This document shows, piece by piece, positions 51,146 to 60,396 of a DNA stretch of 64,000 nt (position 1 is its first letter; every line of letters begins with the position of its first letter). The DNA lies in contig NZ_CBDDJA010000002.1 in assembly GCF_965229315.1 (NCBI RefSeq), positions 1,674,001 to 1,738,000 of the forward strand, given 5' to 3'. This stretch comes from Pelomonas sp965229315 (GTDB lineage Bacteria; Pseudomonadota; Gammaproteobacteria; Burkholderiales; Burkholderiaceae_C). Under the pieces are notes generated by a model. It ran no database searches, was not told the origin of the DNA, and saw only the letters and a program-made list of their open reading frames with translations. A program made the translations under genes and the position numbers.

Positions 51146-52087
51146 TTGCAAACTGCAGCCGATCTGATCGTCATTCTGGGTACCGGCGGCACCATTGCCG
51201 GCACGGCCAAAACCGCCAGCGACGGTGTCGGCTACACGGCCGCGCAGCTGCGCGTCGAGGACCTGCTGGCCGCGGTGCCGGCGCTGGCCGGGCGTTCGTT
51301 GGAAGCGCTCCAGGTTGCTCAACTCGACAGCAAGGACATGGATTTCTCGACCTGGCAGCGGCTGGCGGCCGCGGTGCACGCGCAGCTGGCGCGGCCCGAG
51401 GTGCGCGGCGTGGTCATCACGCACGGCACGGACACGCTGGAGGAAACGGCCTACCTGCTGCACCGCGTGCTGGCGCCGGCCAAGCCGGTGGTGCTGACGG
51501 CCGCGATGCGGCCGGCCACCGCGCTGGCGCCCGATGGACCTCAGAACCTGTTCGATGCGGTGCAGGTGGCCGCGGCGCCGGGCGCGGCGGGCGTGGTGGT
51601 CGCGTTCGCGGGCCGCGTGCATGACGCGACGCAGGTGCGCAAGACGCACAGCTACCGCGTCGACGCCTTCGAGTCGGCCGACGGCGCACTGGTGGCTCGT
51701 GTGGAGGAGGGGGCCGTTCGCCTGCTGGGCCGCTGGCCGGCGGGCGAGGCGCTGGGGCTGGCGCGCATCGAGCGGCCGGCCGATGCGTGGCCGCGCGTGG
51801 AGATCGTCATGAACCACGCGGGCGCCGATGGCCGCCTGGTGCAGGCGCTGCAGACCCAAGGCGTCGACGGGTTGGTGGCCGCTGGCACCGGCAACGGCAC
51901 GCTGAGCCGCGCGCTCGATGCCGCGTTGCGCGACGCCGAGGCGGCGGGCGTGAAGGTCTGGCGCAGCACGCGCTGCGATGCCGGGCCGGTCATGGACCTG
52001 CCTGGCCTGTTGCCCAGCGCGGGCGCGCTGAGCCCGGTCAAGGCCAGGATCGAGATGATCCTGGCCTTGCTCGGCGAAACGTCTTAG
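51146..52087 (+). CDS. L-asparaginase
   Basis: 313 residues from a TTG with AGGAAA upstream; an ATG at 51095 is possible but would cover the LexA box. ILGTGGTIAGTA holds the first catalytic Thr, and GVVITHGTDTLEETAYLL the second Thr with Asp. No signal peptide, so cytoplasmic. Converts asparagine to aspartate. Its stop overlaps that of ohr (tail to tail). Confidence 0.9.
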   Translation: MQTAADLIVILGTGGTIAGTAKTASDGVGYTAAQLRVEDLLAAVPALAGRSLEALQVAQLDSKDMDFSTWQRLAAAVHAQLARPEVRGVVITHGTDTLEETAYLLHRVLAPAKPVVLTAAMRPATALAPDGPQNLFDAVQVAAAPGAAGVVVAFAGRVHDATQVRKTHSYRVDAFESADGALVARVEEGAVRLLGRWPAGEALGLARIERPADAWPRVEIVMNHAGADGRLVQALQTQGVDGLVAAGTGNGTLSRALDAALRDAEAAGVKVWRSTRCDAGPVMDLPGLLPSAGALSPVKARIEMILALLGETS

Positions 52088-52518
52088 ACGACCGTCAGCG
52101 ACACGTCGACGTTGCCGCGTGTGGCGTTGGAGTACGGGCAGACCTCGTGGGCGGTCTTCACCAGTTCTTCCAACTGGGCGCGGTCCATGCCGGGGACCGA
52201 GATCTTCATGTCGACCTGGATGCCGAAGGCGCCCGGCTTGTTGGCGTGCGGGCCGATGGCGACGTCGCTCGTGATCGAGACCTCGGCGGGCAGGGCGATC
52301 TTCTGCTTGCCGGCGACGGCCTTCATCGCGCCGATGAAGCAGGCCGAGTAGCCGGCCGCGAACAGCTGCTCGGGGTTGGTGCCCGGGCCGCCCGCGCCAC
52401 CCAGTTCCTTCGGGGTGGACAGCGTCACGTCGATGGCGCCGTCCGACGACTTGGCGGTACCGGCGCGGCCGCCGGTGGCAGTGGCGGTGGCGGTGTAGAG
52501 GGCTTTTTCGATGGCCAT
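52084..52518 (-). CDS. ohr: Organic hydroperoxide resistance protein Ohr
   Basis: 144 residues of the OsmC/Ohr family; the two active cysteines are in AAGYSACFIGAM and EVCPYSNATRGN. It reduces organic hydroperoxides with dihydrolipoamide. Same strand and 50 bases after ohrR, its regulator. Confidence 0.96.
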   Translation of the reverse strand: MAIEKALYTATATATGGRAGTAKSSDGAIDVTLSTPKELGGAGGPGTNPEQLFAAGYSACFIGAMKAVAGKQKIALPAEVSITSDVAIGPHANKPGAFGIQVDMKISVPGMDRAQLEELVKTAHEVCPYSNATRGNVDVSLTVV

Positions 52519-52568
52519 GGTGGGCTCCTTTGGGGTGGTCAGGGTGGTGGAACTGCGGGCGGCGGCGG

Positions 52569-53060
52569 TCAGTCGGCCGCCGTCGATGCGGCGGCCGAAC
52601 TCAACTGGCCGCGCAACTGGTGAAGCCGCTGGGTTAGGGCGGTCAGTTCGTCCAGGTCGCAGGCGCTGGCGCAGGCGAGCTGGGCGGGAATGTCGAGGGC
52701 CTGCGCGCGCAGTGCGCGGCCGGCCGGGGTCAGCAGGATGTCAACGCGGCGCTCGTCGTCGCGGGCACGCACCCGCTCGATGTGGCCCAGTGCTTCCAGG
52801 CGCTTGAGCAGCGGGGTCAGCGTGCCCGAATCGAGGAACAGGCGCTGGCCAAGCTGCGACACACTTAGCCCGTCAGCCTCCCACAGCACCAGCATGACGA
52901 GGTACTGCGGATAAGTCAGCCCCAGCGGCGCGAGCAGCGGCTTGTAGATCTTGGTCATGGCCAGCGAACTGCTGTACAGCGCGAAGCACAGCTGCCGGTC
53001 CAGCCGGAGCCACTGCTCTCGGGGATCGCTCGCGGTGCTGGAGGACTTGCTGCGTGCCAT
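52569..53060 (-). CDS. ohrR: MarR-family peroxide sensor OhrR
   Basis: 163 residues. RQLCFALYSSSLAMTKIYKPLL carries the peroxide-sensing Cys; the winged helix is GLSVSQLGQRLFLDSGTLTPLLKRLEALGHIERVRARDDERRVDI. Oxidation releases it from DNA and induces ohr. The start at 53060 is chosen over 53120, which would run through the operator. Confidence 0.93.
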   Translation of the reverse strand: MARSKSSSTASDPREQWLRLDRQLCFALYSSSLAMTKIYKPLLAPLGLTYPQYLVMLVLWEADGLSVSQLGQRLFLDSGTLTPLLKRLEALGHIERVRARDDERRVDILLTPAGRALRAQALDIPAQLACASACDLDELTALTQRLHQLRGQLSSAAASTAAD

Positions 53061-53077
53061 GGCTGCAAATGTAGTTG

Positions 53078-53090
53078 GCAATTTAATTGC
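53078..53090. promoter_or_regulatory. OhrR operator candidate
   Basis: GCAATTTAATTGC, a perfect palindrome around a central T, 17 bases before ohrR. It resembles the AT-rich inverted repeats bound by OhrR. It may control ohrR-ohr, and its distance to the DUF1304 gene (95 bases) allows a second target. Confidence 0.6.
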
Positions 53091-53185
53091 ACACAAGTTA
53101 AATGGTCTTTTGCGCGACACGGCAGGCTAGGGCGATCTGAGACGATGCGCCACCCCTACCCACTACAACAACGAGGAGAGAAGCC

Positions 53186-53548
53186 ATGCTGATGGTCGCA
53201 ACCGTGCTGGCCGCGCTCGTGGCGCTGCTGCACCTGTACTTCCTGGTGCTGGAAATGTTCTTCTGGACGAAGCCCCTGGGCCGCAAGGCCTTCGGGCTGG
53301 ACAAGGACTTCGCCGAGAAGAGCAAGGCACTGGCCGCCAACCAGGGGCTCTACAACGGCTTCCTGGTGGCGGGCCTTGCCTACGGGCTGATGCTGGGCGG
53401 CAGTGGCGCGGGCAAGCCGTGGTTGGTGTTCTTCCTCGGATGCGTCATCGTCGCCGGCGTGTTTGGCGCGGTGACGGTGTCGCGCAAGATCCTGTTCGTG
53501 CAGGCCGTCCCGGCACTGCTGGCGCTCGCGGCGCTGATGCTCATTTGA
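53186..53548 (+). CDS. DUF1304 membrane protein
   Basis: 120 residues with four transmembrane segments (LMVATVLAALVALLHLYFLVLEMFF, GLYNGFLVAGLAYGLML, WLVFFLGCVIVAGVFGAV, AVPALLALAALMLI). DUF1304 proteins are inner-membrane proteins of unknown role, often next to peroxide genes. GAGGAG precedes the ATG. Confidence 0.9.
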   Translation: MLMVATVLAALVALLHLYFLVLEMFFWTKPLGRKAFGLDKDFAEKSKALAANQGLYNGFLVAGLAYGLMLGGSGAGKPWLVFFLGCVIVAGVFGAVTVSRKILFVQAVPALLALAALMLI

Positions 53549-53696
53549 GAGGCGTACGCCGCCGGTCACCGACCGACGGGCATCGCCGACTCGCCGGCCG
53601 CGAACGCTACCCGCCTGCAAGGCGGGTGGCGCCTCCAGGCGGCCTGCCGGTGCCGTGCCCGGCTGTCGCAGATCCGGGATGCGCGACGCGGGCGGC

Positions 53697-54083
53697 TTAC
53701 TTGCGGCTGAGCTTCATGGTCCGGCCGTCCTTCAACGTTGACTGCAGCGTCTTGCCGTCAACGAACTTGAGGGTCGCGGTCTCGTCAAAGCAGCCCTTCA
53801 AGACTTTCGCGCCCTGGATCGCAATGACCATCTCGGTCGCCGTCTGAGACTTCACGGAAACCGGAAGGTCCCGGTTCGCACACTGATCGATGGTGGTGTA
53901 GTTCACCTTCTGCTCGTATCGCATGGTGCCGCTGCCCTTCGCAATCGTCAGATCGACCTGAATGTCGCCCGCGCTGGGGCTCGTCGCCGGGCCACTCCAC
54001 TTCCCATCAAATGTCGACTGCTGTGCAAACGCAGACGACGCGAAGAGCACCAGGAGCGAAGCCAATTTTGCTGAGGTACGCAT
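53697..54083 (-). CDS. Secreted hypothetical protein
   Basis: 128 residues with signal peptide ending FASSAFA. The mature part (FDGKWSGPATSP...DIQVDLTIAKGSGTMRYEQK...GKTLQSTLKDGRTMKL) is beta-rich with two cysteines, perhaps a small barrel. No family recognised. The start is at MRTSAKL, not the upstream ATG at 54113. Confidence 0.7.
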   Translation of the reverse strand: MRTSAKLASLLVLFASSAFAQQSTFDGKWSGPATSPSAGDIQVDLTIAKGSGTMRYEQKVNYTTIDQCANRDLPVSVKSQTATEMVIAIQGAKVLKGCFDETATLKFVDGKTLQSTLKDGRTMKLSRK

Positions 54084-54416
54084 GTGATCTCTCTTTGGTT
54101 GGTAGGAACACATCGCCAGGCTTGAATGCCCGACAACTGAGGACCCAAGCTTTCGACTTGGGCGTCTTCAGCGGAAGCGTCGAATGCGAGTTCGCCACCT
54201 ACCGCCACCCGTTGGCCGCGACCGGCCGGAATGATGCGGATGTTGCTCTCTCGTTCAGACGCAGGCAAGGCTCACGCTTCCTTCGTCCGCCCGGCGTGTG
54301 CCGCCGTCAGGCGCACGGTATCGAAGGTGGCGCGCCTGCCCGGACGGACCCAAGGCCCGGCGCCGGTGTTCGGTGGGAATGGAAAAGCGCCCCGCGGGGC
54401 GCTTCCTGGGCTCGCC
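54084..54416. other. Spacer between secreted protein and ABC-F genes
   Basis: 333 bases; only the terminator at 54383-54404 is recognised. Confidence 0.5.
54383..54404 (-). terminator. Terminator of the ABC-F operon
   Basis: A self-complementary AAGCGCCCC-GC-GGGGCGCTT (54385-54404) followed on the minus strand by TTCC. It lies 13 bases after the ABC-F stop. Confidence 0.75.
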
Positions 54417-56351
54417 TCAGGCGCCCATCACCTCGATCTGCTCGCCCAGTTCAAGCCAGCGCATCTCGTCGGCTTCCAGCTGGTCGTGGATGGCCTTCAG
54501 CCGCTTGCCCATCTCGGCGATCGCCGACGCGGCCGCGCCCTCGGCGAGTTGAGCCTCGATGCCGGCGCGCTCCTCGGCCAGCGCGTGCATGCGCTTGTCG
54601 ATGGCCTCCATCTCCTTGCGCAGGGGCCGCGTCTGCTCGGCCACCTTGGCGCGCGCCTGGCCCGAGGCTTTGCGGTCTGCAGGCGTTGCGGGTGCGGGCG
54701 CGGCCTTGGCCGCAGCCACTGGAGCGGGCGCCGCCGCCGGCTGCTTCTTGGCCGCCCGTGCGGCTTCCTTGCTCTGGTCGAGCAGCCAGCGCTGGTAGTC
54801 GTCCAGGTCGCCGTCGAAGGGCTTGACGACGCCATCGGCCACCAGCCAGAACTCGTCGCAGACCTCGCGCAGCAGCGCGCGGTCGTGGCTGACCAGCATG
54901 ACCGTGCCTTCGAACTCGTTCAGCGCCATCGACAGCGCCTCGCGGGTGTTCAGGTCCAGGTGGTTGGTCGGCTCGTCCAGCAGCAGCAAATTGGGCCGCT
55001 GCCACACCAGCATCGCCAGCACCAGCCGCGCCTTCTCGCCGCCGCTCAGGCTGCCGACTGCCTGGTTGACCATGTCGCCGGTGAAGCGGAACTGGCCGAG
55101 GAAGTCGCGCAGCTCCTGCTCGCGGCCGGCCGGGCCGACCTCGCGCGCCAGCCGCACCATGTGCTCCAGCGGGCCTTCGTCCAGGCGCAGCACGTCCAGC
55201 TCCTGCTGCGCGAAGTAGCCGATGGACAGGCCCTTGCCCTGCGTCATCTTGCCGGCCAGCGCAGGCTGGGTGCCGGCAATGGTCTTCACGAGCGTGGACT
55301 TGCCCTGGCCGTTGGCGCCCAGGATGCCGATACGCTGACCGGCCAGCACGGAGCGGTCGATGTCGCGAACGATGGTGGTGGTGCCGTAGCCGGCCGACAT
55401 TTCGTCGAACATCAGCATCGGGTTGGGCAGGTTCAGTGGCTCGCGGAACTCGAAGTTGAAGTCGGCCGACGCCAGCACCGGCGCCAGCCGCTCCATGCGC
55501 TCCAGCGCCTTCACGCGGCTTTGTGCCTGCTTGGCTTTGCTGGCCTTGGCCTTGAAGCGGTCGATGAACTTCTGCAGGTGGGCCACGCGGTCCTGCTGCT
55601 TCGCGAAGGCCGCCTGCTGCAGCACCATGCGCTCGGCGCGCTGGGTCTCGAAGCTGGTGTAGTTGCCGCCGTAGCGCACCAGCTTGCCCTCGTCCAGGTG
55701 CAGCGTGACCTTGGTGATCGCGTCGAGGAACTCGCGGTCGTGGCTGATGACGATCAGCGTGCCGTCGTAGCGCTGCAGCCAGGCTTCCAGCCAGACCAGC
55801 GCGTCCAGGTCCAGGTGGTTGGTGGGCTCGTCCAGCAGCATCAGCTCGGCCGGGCACATCAGCGCGCGGGCCAGCTGCAGGCGCATGCGCCAGCCGCCGG
55901 AAAAGCTGTTGACGGGCGCGTCGAGCTGCTCGGTCTTGAAGCCCAGGCCCATCAGCAGCGCCTGGGCGCGGGAGCGGGCGTCGAAGGCGCCCACGTCGGC
56001 CAGCAACGCATGCGCGTCGGCCATGGCATGGCCGTCGTTGGCCGCCTCGGCGGCCTCGAGCGCGGCGCGGGCCTCCATCAGCGGCAGGTCGCCTTCGAGC
56101 ACGTAGTCGGTGGCGCCGTCCTCGGTTTCGGGCATGTTCTGCGCGACCTCGGAGCGGCGCCAGTGCTTGGGCACCTCGACCTCGCCGCGGTCGTTGCCCA
56201 GGCGGTGCGTCAGCAGCGCGAACAGGCTGGATTTGCCGGCGCCGTTGCGGCCGACGAGGCCGATCTTCTCGCCCGGTTGCAGCGTGGCGGACGCGTTGTC
56301 CAGCACCACCTTGACGCCGCGGCGCAGCGTGATGTCGCGCAGCGTGATCAC
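54417..56351 (-). CDS. ABC-F ATPase (YheS type)
   Basis: 644 residues from GTG (overlap GTGA with prmB). Two ABC domains: Walker A GRNGAGKSS and GANGQGKST, signatures SFSGGWRMRL and SLSGGEKARL, Walker B LMLLDEPTNHLD and LLLLDEPTNHLD. The linker (ASKAKQAQSRVKALERME) and a C-terminal coiled coil fit YheS. No transmembrane part; ABC-F proteins act on ribosomes stalled at the E site. Confidence 0.93.
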   Translation of the reverse strand: MITLRDITLRRGVKVVLDNASATLQPGEKIGLVGRNGAGKSSLFALLTHRLGNDRGEVEVPKHWRRSEVAQNMPETEDGATDYVLEGDLPLMEARAALEAAEAANDGHAMADAHALLADVGAFDARSRAQALLMGLGFKTEQLDAPVNSFSGGWRMRLQLARALMCPAELMLLDEPTNHLDLDALVWLEAWLQRYDGTLIVISHDREFLDAITKVTLHLDEGKLVRYGGNYTSFETQRAERMVLQQAAFAKQQDRVAHLQKFIDRFKAKASKAKQAQSRVKALERMERLAPVLASADFNFEFREPLNLPNPMLMFDEMSAGYGTTTIVRDIDRSVLAGQRIGILGANGQGKSTLVKTIAGTQPALAGKMTQGKGLSIGYFAQQELDVLRLDEGPLEHMVRLAREVGPAGREQELRDFLGQFRFTGDMVNQAVGSLSGGEKARLVLAMLVWQRPNLLLLDEPTNHLDLNTREALSMALNEFEGTVMLVSHDRALLREVCDEFWLVADGVVKPFDGDLDDYQRWLLDQSKEAARAAKKQPAAAPAPVAAAKAAPAPATPADRKASGQARAKVAEQTRPLRKEMEAIDKRMHALAEERAGIEAQLAEGAAASAIAEMGKRLKAIHDQLEADEMRWLELGEQIEVMGA

Positions 56352-57208
56352 AGCAGGTTCTCCTTGGTCACGAGCAGCACCTGATCGGCGCCGGACGAGG
56401 TTTCCAGCCAGACGACTTCGAGCGCCGGGAACGCGGCTTCGAAGTGCTCGCGCTCATTGCCGATCTCCAGCACCAGCACGCCTTCGTCGTTCAGCGCGGC
56501 GGGCGCGGCGCGCAGCAGCTCGCGGATGAAGTCCATGCCGTCGCTGCCGCCGGCCAGCGCCAACTCGGGCTCGGCGCGGTACTCGGCGGGCAGGGCGGCC
56601 ATGCTGGCGCTGTTGACGTAGGGTGGGTTGCAGAGGATGAGGTCGTAGGCGCCTTCGGCCCCTGCAAGGCCGTCGCCCTGCAGCAGGCGCACGCGCAGCA
56701 CCAGGTTGTGGCGCTCGATATTCAGCTTGGCGACGGCAAGCGCGTTCGTGTCGATGTCCAGTGCATCCACCGCCACGTCTGGCCACGCCATCGCCGCCAG
56801 CACGGCCAGGCTGCCGTTGCCGGTGCACAGGTCCAGCACGCGGCGGCTGTCCGGGCTCAGCCAGGGGTCGATGCTGGCGTCGGCGATGAGCTCGGCGATG
56901 AAGCTGCGCGGCACGATGGCGCGCTCGTCGATGGTGAAGGGCACGCCCTGCAGCCAGGCCTCGCCCGTCAGGTAGGCGGCCGGCTTGCGGCTGGTGATGC
57001 GCTCCTCGACCAGCGCTTCGGCGGCGGACTGCTCGGTCTCGGTCAGCTCGCGCTCGGCGTGCTCGTCCAGCGCGTCCAGCGGCAGTTGCAGGCTCCACAG
57101 CACCAGCCATGCGGCCTCGTCGAAGGCGTTGGTCGTGCCGTGGCCAAAAAACAAGCCCGCCTGGTCGAGGCGGGCAGCTTGGGTGTCAATGCAGGTGATC
57201 AGTTTCAA
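56348..57208 (-). CDS. prmB: Ribosomal protein L3 glutamine methyltransferase PrmB
   Basis: 286 residues from a TTG (overlap TTGA with pilU); longer frames lie inside pilU. LDLCTGNGSLAVLAA is the SAM loop and NPPYVN the glutamine-binding motif; VPRSFIAELI is typical of PrmB. It methylates a glutamine in ribosomal protein L3. Coupled to both neighbours. Confidence 0.92.
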   Translation of the reverse strand: MKLITCIDTQAARLDQAGLFFGHGTTNAFDEAAWLVLWSLQLPLDALDEHAERELTETEQSAAEALVEERITSRKPAAYLTGEAWLQGVPFTIDERAIVPRSFIAELIADASIDPWLSPDSRRVLDLCTGNGSLAVLAAMAWPDVAVDALDIDTNALAVAKLNIERHNLVLRVRLLQGDGLAGAEGAYDLILCNPPYVNSASMAALPAEYRAEPELALAGGSDGMDFIRELLRAAPAALNDEGVLVLEIGNEREHFEAAFPALEVVWLETSSGADQVLLVTKENLL

Positions 57209-58368
57209 GGGCCGCGTACGTCCAGGGTGATTTCGGTGAAGCTGGCCTCGTCGCCGGCCTTCTCTTCCTTGCGCGGCGCGCTGCTGAGACGGGCGCCGGG
57301 CGCGTCGTTCTGCAGACGCCACAGCAGGTTGGTCGGCGAGTCGGCGAAGGTCAGGCCTTCCTCGCGGGTGATGGTGCCGTCGTTGATGAGCTTGGCGAAA
57401 TGCTCTTCGTAGGTCTGCGAGCCCTCGGCGATGGATTTCTCCATCGCCTCCTTCACGCCGGCGAAGTCGCCGTTCTCGATCAGCTCGGACACCAGCTTGG
57501 TGTTCAGCAGGATCTCGATGACCGGTACGCGGCCGCCGGCAACGGCGCGAACCAGGCGCTGCGACACGATGGCCTTGAGGCCCGCCGCCAGGTCGTTCAG
57601 CAGCGCCGGGCGGGATTCCGGCGTGTAGAACGACAGGATGCGGTTGAGCGCGTGGTAGGTGTTGTTGCCATGCAGTGTGGCCAGCACCAGATGGCCCGAC
57701 AGCGCGTAGCTGATGGCCGCCGTCATCGTGTCGCGGTCGCGGATCTCGCCGATCAGGATGCAGTCCGGCGCCTGTCGCAGCGCGTTCTTCAGCGCGATCT
57801 GCAGCGACGCCGTGTCACGGCCGATCTCGCGCTGGTTGACCACCGAGCGCTTGTTGCTGAACAGGTACTCGATCGGGTCCTCGATGGTCAGGATGTGCCC
57901 GGTCATCGTCTGGTTGCGCATCTCCAGCATGGACGCGAGCGTGGTGCTCTTGCCCGTGCCGGTGGCGCCCACCATCAGGATGAGGCCGCGCTTCTCCTTG
58001 ATCATCTGGCCGAGCACCGGCGGCAGGTTCAGGCCTTCCAGCGACGGGATGCTGTGCGGGATGTGCCGGAACACGCCGGCGATGGAGCCCCGCTGGCGAA
58101 AGCCCGACAGGCGAAAGCTCCCCACGCCGCTGACCGACACGGCCATGTTCAGCTCGCCGGTGGCGTCCAGCTCGGCCAGGCTGCCGGGATCGATGACCTC
58201 GGCGATGAGCTGGCGCGGCTGCGGCGGCGTCAGGAGCTGGTCCGACAACTGCACCGTCTGGCCGTTGATGCGGATCAGCACCGGCATGTTGGCCGACAGG
58301 TAGCAGTCCGACGCGCCCTTGTCGGCCATCAGCCGCAGGATGCGCTCCATGTTGCCGCCACCGCTCAT
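57205..58368 (-). CDS. pilU: Type IV pilus retraction ATPase PilU/PilT family
   Basis: 387 residues. PilT-like N-domain (RILRLMADKGASDCYLSANMPVLIRING), Walker A VGATGTGKSTTLA, Asp box HILTIEDPIEY, Walker B CILIGEIRDRDTM and His box LVLATLHGNNT. Ends with a C-terminal extension typical of PilU. The start is at 58368 or 58350. It sits between dapD and prmB without pilT, so it relies on pilus genes elsewhere. Confidence 0.9.
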   Translation of the reverse strand: MSGGGNMERILRLMADKGASDCYLSANMPVLIRINGQTVQLSDQLLTPPQPRQLIAEVIDPGSLAELDATGELNMAVSVSGVGSFRLSGFRQRGSIAGVFRHIPHSIPSLEGLNLPPVLGQMIKEKRGLILMVGATGTGKSTTLASMLEMRNQTMTGHILTIEDPIEYLFSNKRSVVNQREIGRDTASLQIALKNALRQAPDCILIGEIRDRDTMTAAISYALSGHLVLATLHGNNTYHALNRILSFYTPESRPALLNDLAAGLKAIVSQRLVRAVAGGRVPVIEILLNTKLVSELIENGDFAGVKEAMEKSIAEGSQTYEEHFAKLINDGTITREEGLTFADSPTNLLWRLQNDAPGARLSSAPRKEEKAGDEASFTEITLDVRGP

Positions 58369-58370
58369 GG

Positions 58371-59195
58371 TCAGGCCCGCAGCAGTTCGTTGATGCTGGT
58401 CTTGGAGCGCGTCTGCGCGTCCACGCGCTTGACGATGATGGCGGCGTACAGGCTGTAGCGCCCCCCGTCCTTGGGCAGCGAGCCCGAGATGACGACGGAG
58501 CCGGCCGGGATGCGGCCGTAGCTCACCGTGTCGGTCGCGCGGTCGTAGATCGGCGTGCTCTGGCCGATGTAGACGCCCATCGAGATGACCGAGTTCTCCT
58601 CGACGATGACGCCCTCGACCACCTCGGAGCGCGCACCGATGAAGCAGTTGTCTTCGATGATGGTCGGGTTGGCCTGCAGCGGCTCCAGCACGCCGCCGAT
58701 GCCCACGCCGCCCGACAGGTGCACGTTCTTGCCGATCTGTGCGCAGGAGCCCACGGTGGCCCAGGTGTCCACCATCGCGCCTTCGTCCACGTAGGCGCCG
58801 ATGTTCACGTACGAGGGCATCAGCACGACGTTCTTGGCCTGGAAGCTGCCGCGGCGCGCGACGGCCGGCGGCACGACGCGCACGCCGCTGGCGCGCAGCT
58901 GCTCGTCGCTCCAGCCGGCGTACTTGGTCGGCACCTTGTCGAAGAAGGTCAGGTCCTTGTCGCCCATCAGGCGGTTGTCGTTCAGCCGGAACGACAGCAG
59001 CACGGCCTTCTTGACCCACTGGTGCACCGTCCATTGGCCCACGCCCTCGCGCGTGGCCACGCGCAGGCGGCCGGCATCCAGTTCGGCGATGACATGCTCC
59101 ACCGCCTGCCGCAGCTCGGGGGCGTTGGTCGGGTCCAGGGCCGCGCGGTTGTCCCAGGCGAGGTCGATCAGGCTTTGCAGGTCAGCGGTGTTCAT
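58371..59195 (-). CDS. dapD: Tetrahydrodipicolinate N-succinyltransferase
   Basis: 274 residues; N-terminal helical domain then a left-handed beta-helix (VNIGAYVDEGAMVDTWATVGSCAQIGKNVHLSGGVGIGGVLEP). Catalyses the succinylation step of lysine/diaminopimelate synthesis. Overlaps dapC by 14 bases and directly precedes pilU. Confidence 0.96.
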   Translation of the reverse strand: MNTADLQSLIDLAWDNRAALDPTNAPELRQAVEHVIAELDAGRLRVATREGVGQWTVHQWVKKAVLLSFRLNDNRLMGDKDLTFFDKVPTKYAGWSDEQLRASGVRVVPPAVARRGSFQAKNVVLMPSYVNIGAYVDEGAMVDTWATVGSCAQIGKNVHLSGGVGIGGVLEPLQANPTIIEDNCFIGARSEVVEGVIVEENSVISMGVYIGQSTPIYDRATDTVSYGRIPAGSVVISGSLPKDGGRYSLYAAIIVKRVDAQTRSKTSINELLRA

Positions 59196-60396
59196 GGGAG
59201 AGATTCGTGAAGGAAACGATGCGGCGGGCGGCTTCGAGACATTCGGCCTCGTCGGCGACCAGCGCCAGCCGGATGCGGCCGGCGCCGGGGTTGACGCCGT
59301 GGGCCTCGCGGGCCAGCAGGCTGCCCGGCAGGACGGCGAGATTGTATTGAGCGAGCAACCCTTGAGCGAAGGCGATGTCGTGACCGCCTGGTACAGCGGC
59401 CCACAGGTAGAAGCCGGCGTCGGGCAGCGCCACGTCCAGCACGTCCGCCAGCAGCGGCGTCACGTCGGCGAACTTTTGGCGGTAGCGCGCACGGTTCTCG
59501 ACGACATGCGCCTCGTCCCCCCAGGCCGCGATGCTGGCGGCCTGCACCAGCGGGCTCATCGCGCTGCCGTGATAGGTGCGGTACAGCAGGAACTTCTTCA
59601 GCAGCGCGGCGTCGCCGGCCACGAAGCCCGAGCGCAGGCCCGGCACGTTGGAGCGCTTGGACAGTGACGTGAACGAGATCAGGTTGCGGAAGTCGCTGCG
59701 GCCCAGCTTGGCCGCGGCCTCCAGGCCGCCCAGCGGCGGCTCGTCGCGGAAGTAGATCTCCGAGTAGCACTCGTCGGACGCGATGACGAAGCCATGCCGG
59801 TCACTCAGCTCGAACAGCGCCTGCCATTCGGCCAGCGGCATCACCGCGCCGCTGGGGTTGCCGGGCGAGCAGACGTAGACCAGTTGCGTGCGCGCCCAGG
59901 TCGCGTCGTCGATCTGGCGCCAGTCCACGGCGAAATTGCGCGCCGGGTCGGCGTTCGCAAAGGCCACGCCGGCACCGGCCAGCAGCGCCGCGCCTTCGTA
60001 GATTTGATAGAAGGGGTTGGGGCAGACCACCGTGGCGCCAGGGCGGCTGGCGTCGACGACCGTCTGCGCGATGGCGAACAAGGCCTCGCGCGAGCCGTTG
60101 ATGGGCAGCACCTGCGTCAGCGGGTCCAGCGAAAGACCGTAGCGGCGCGCCACCCACGCGGCCATGGCCTCGCGCAGCGCCGGCGTGCCGGCCGTGGCGG
60201 GATAGCTCGACAACCCTTTCATCGCGCCCTTGATGGCCTCCTCGACGAGGGCCGGTGCGGCATGGCGGGGCTCGCCCATGCCCAGCGAGATCGGCGCGTA
60301 GTCGGCATTCGGCGTGATGCCGGCGTTGAGCGTGCGCAGGCGCTCGAAGGGATAGGGCTGCAGCAGATCGAGCCGCGGATTGGCGAAAACACTCAT
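59182..60396 (-). CDS. dapC: N-succinyldiaminopimelate aminotransferase DapC
   Basis: 404 residues of the fold-I PLP aminotransferases: GEPRHAAPALVEEAI, CNPFYQIYEGA-like CPNPFYQIYEGA, SPGNPSGAVMPL, and the PLP Lys in SFTSLSKRSNVPGLRSG. It acts immediately before or after DapD in the diaminopimelate route. Overlaps the TPR gene by four bases. Confidence 0.95.
   Translation of the reverse strand: MSVFANPRLDLLQPYPFERLRTLNAGITPNADYAPISLGMGEPRHAAPALVEEAIKGAMKGLSSYPATAGTPALREAMAAWVARRYGLSLDPLTQVLPINGSREALFAIAQTVVDASRPGATVVCPNPFYQIYEGAALLAGAGVAFANADPARNFAVDWRQIDDATWARTQLVYVCSPGNPSGAVMPLAEWQALFELSDRHGFVIASDECYSEIYFRDEPPLGGLEAAAKLGRSDFRNLISFTSLSKRSNVPGLRSGFVAGDAALLKKFLLYRTYHGSAMSPLVQAASIAAWGDEAHVVENRARYRQKFADVTPLLADVLDVALPDAGFYLWAAVPGGHDIAFAQGLLAQYNLAVLPGSLLAREAHGVNPGAGRIRLALVADEAECLEAARRIVSFTNLSHEHR

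Noticed and set aside
54231..56384. 717-codon plus-strand frame opposite the ABC-F gene
   Set aside because: Antisense shadow; composition is low-complexity His/Gln/Ala/Val.
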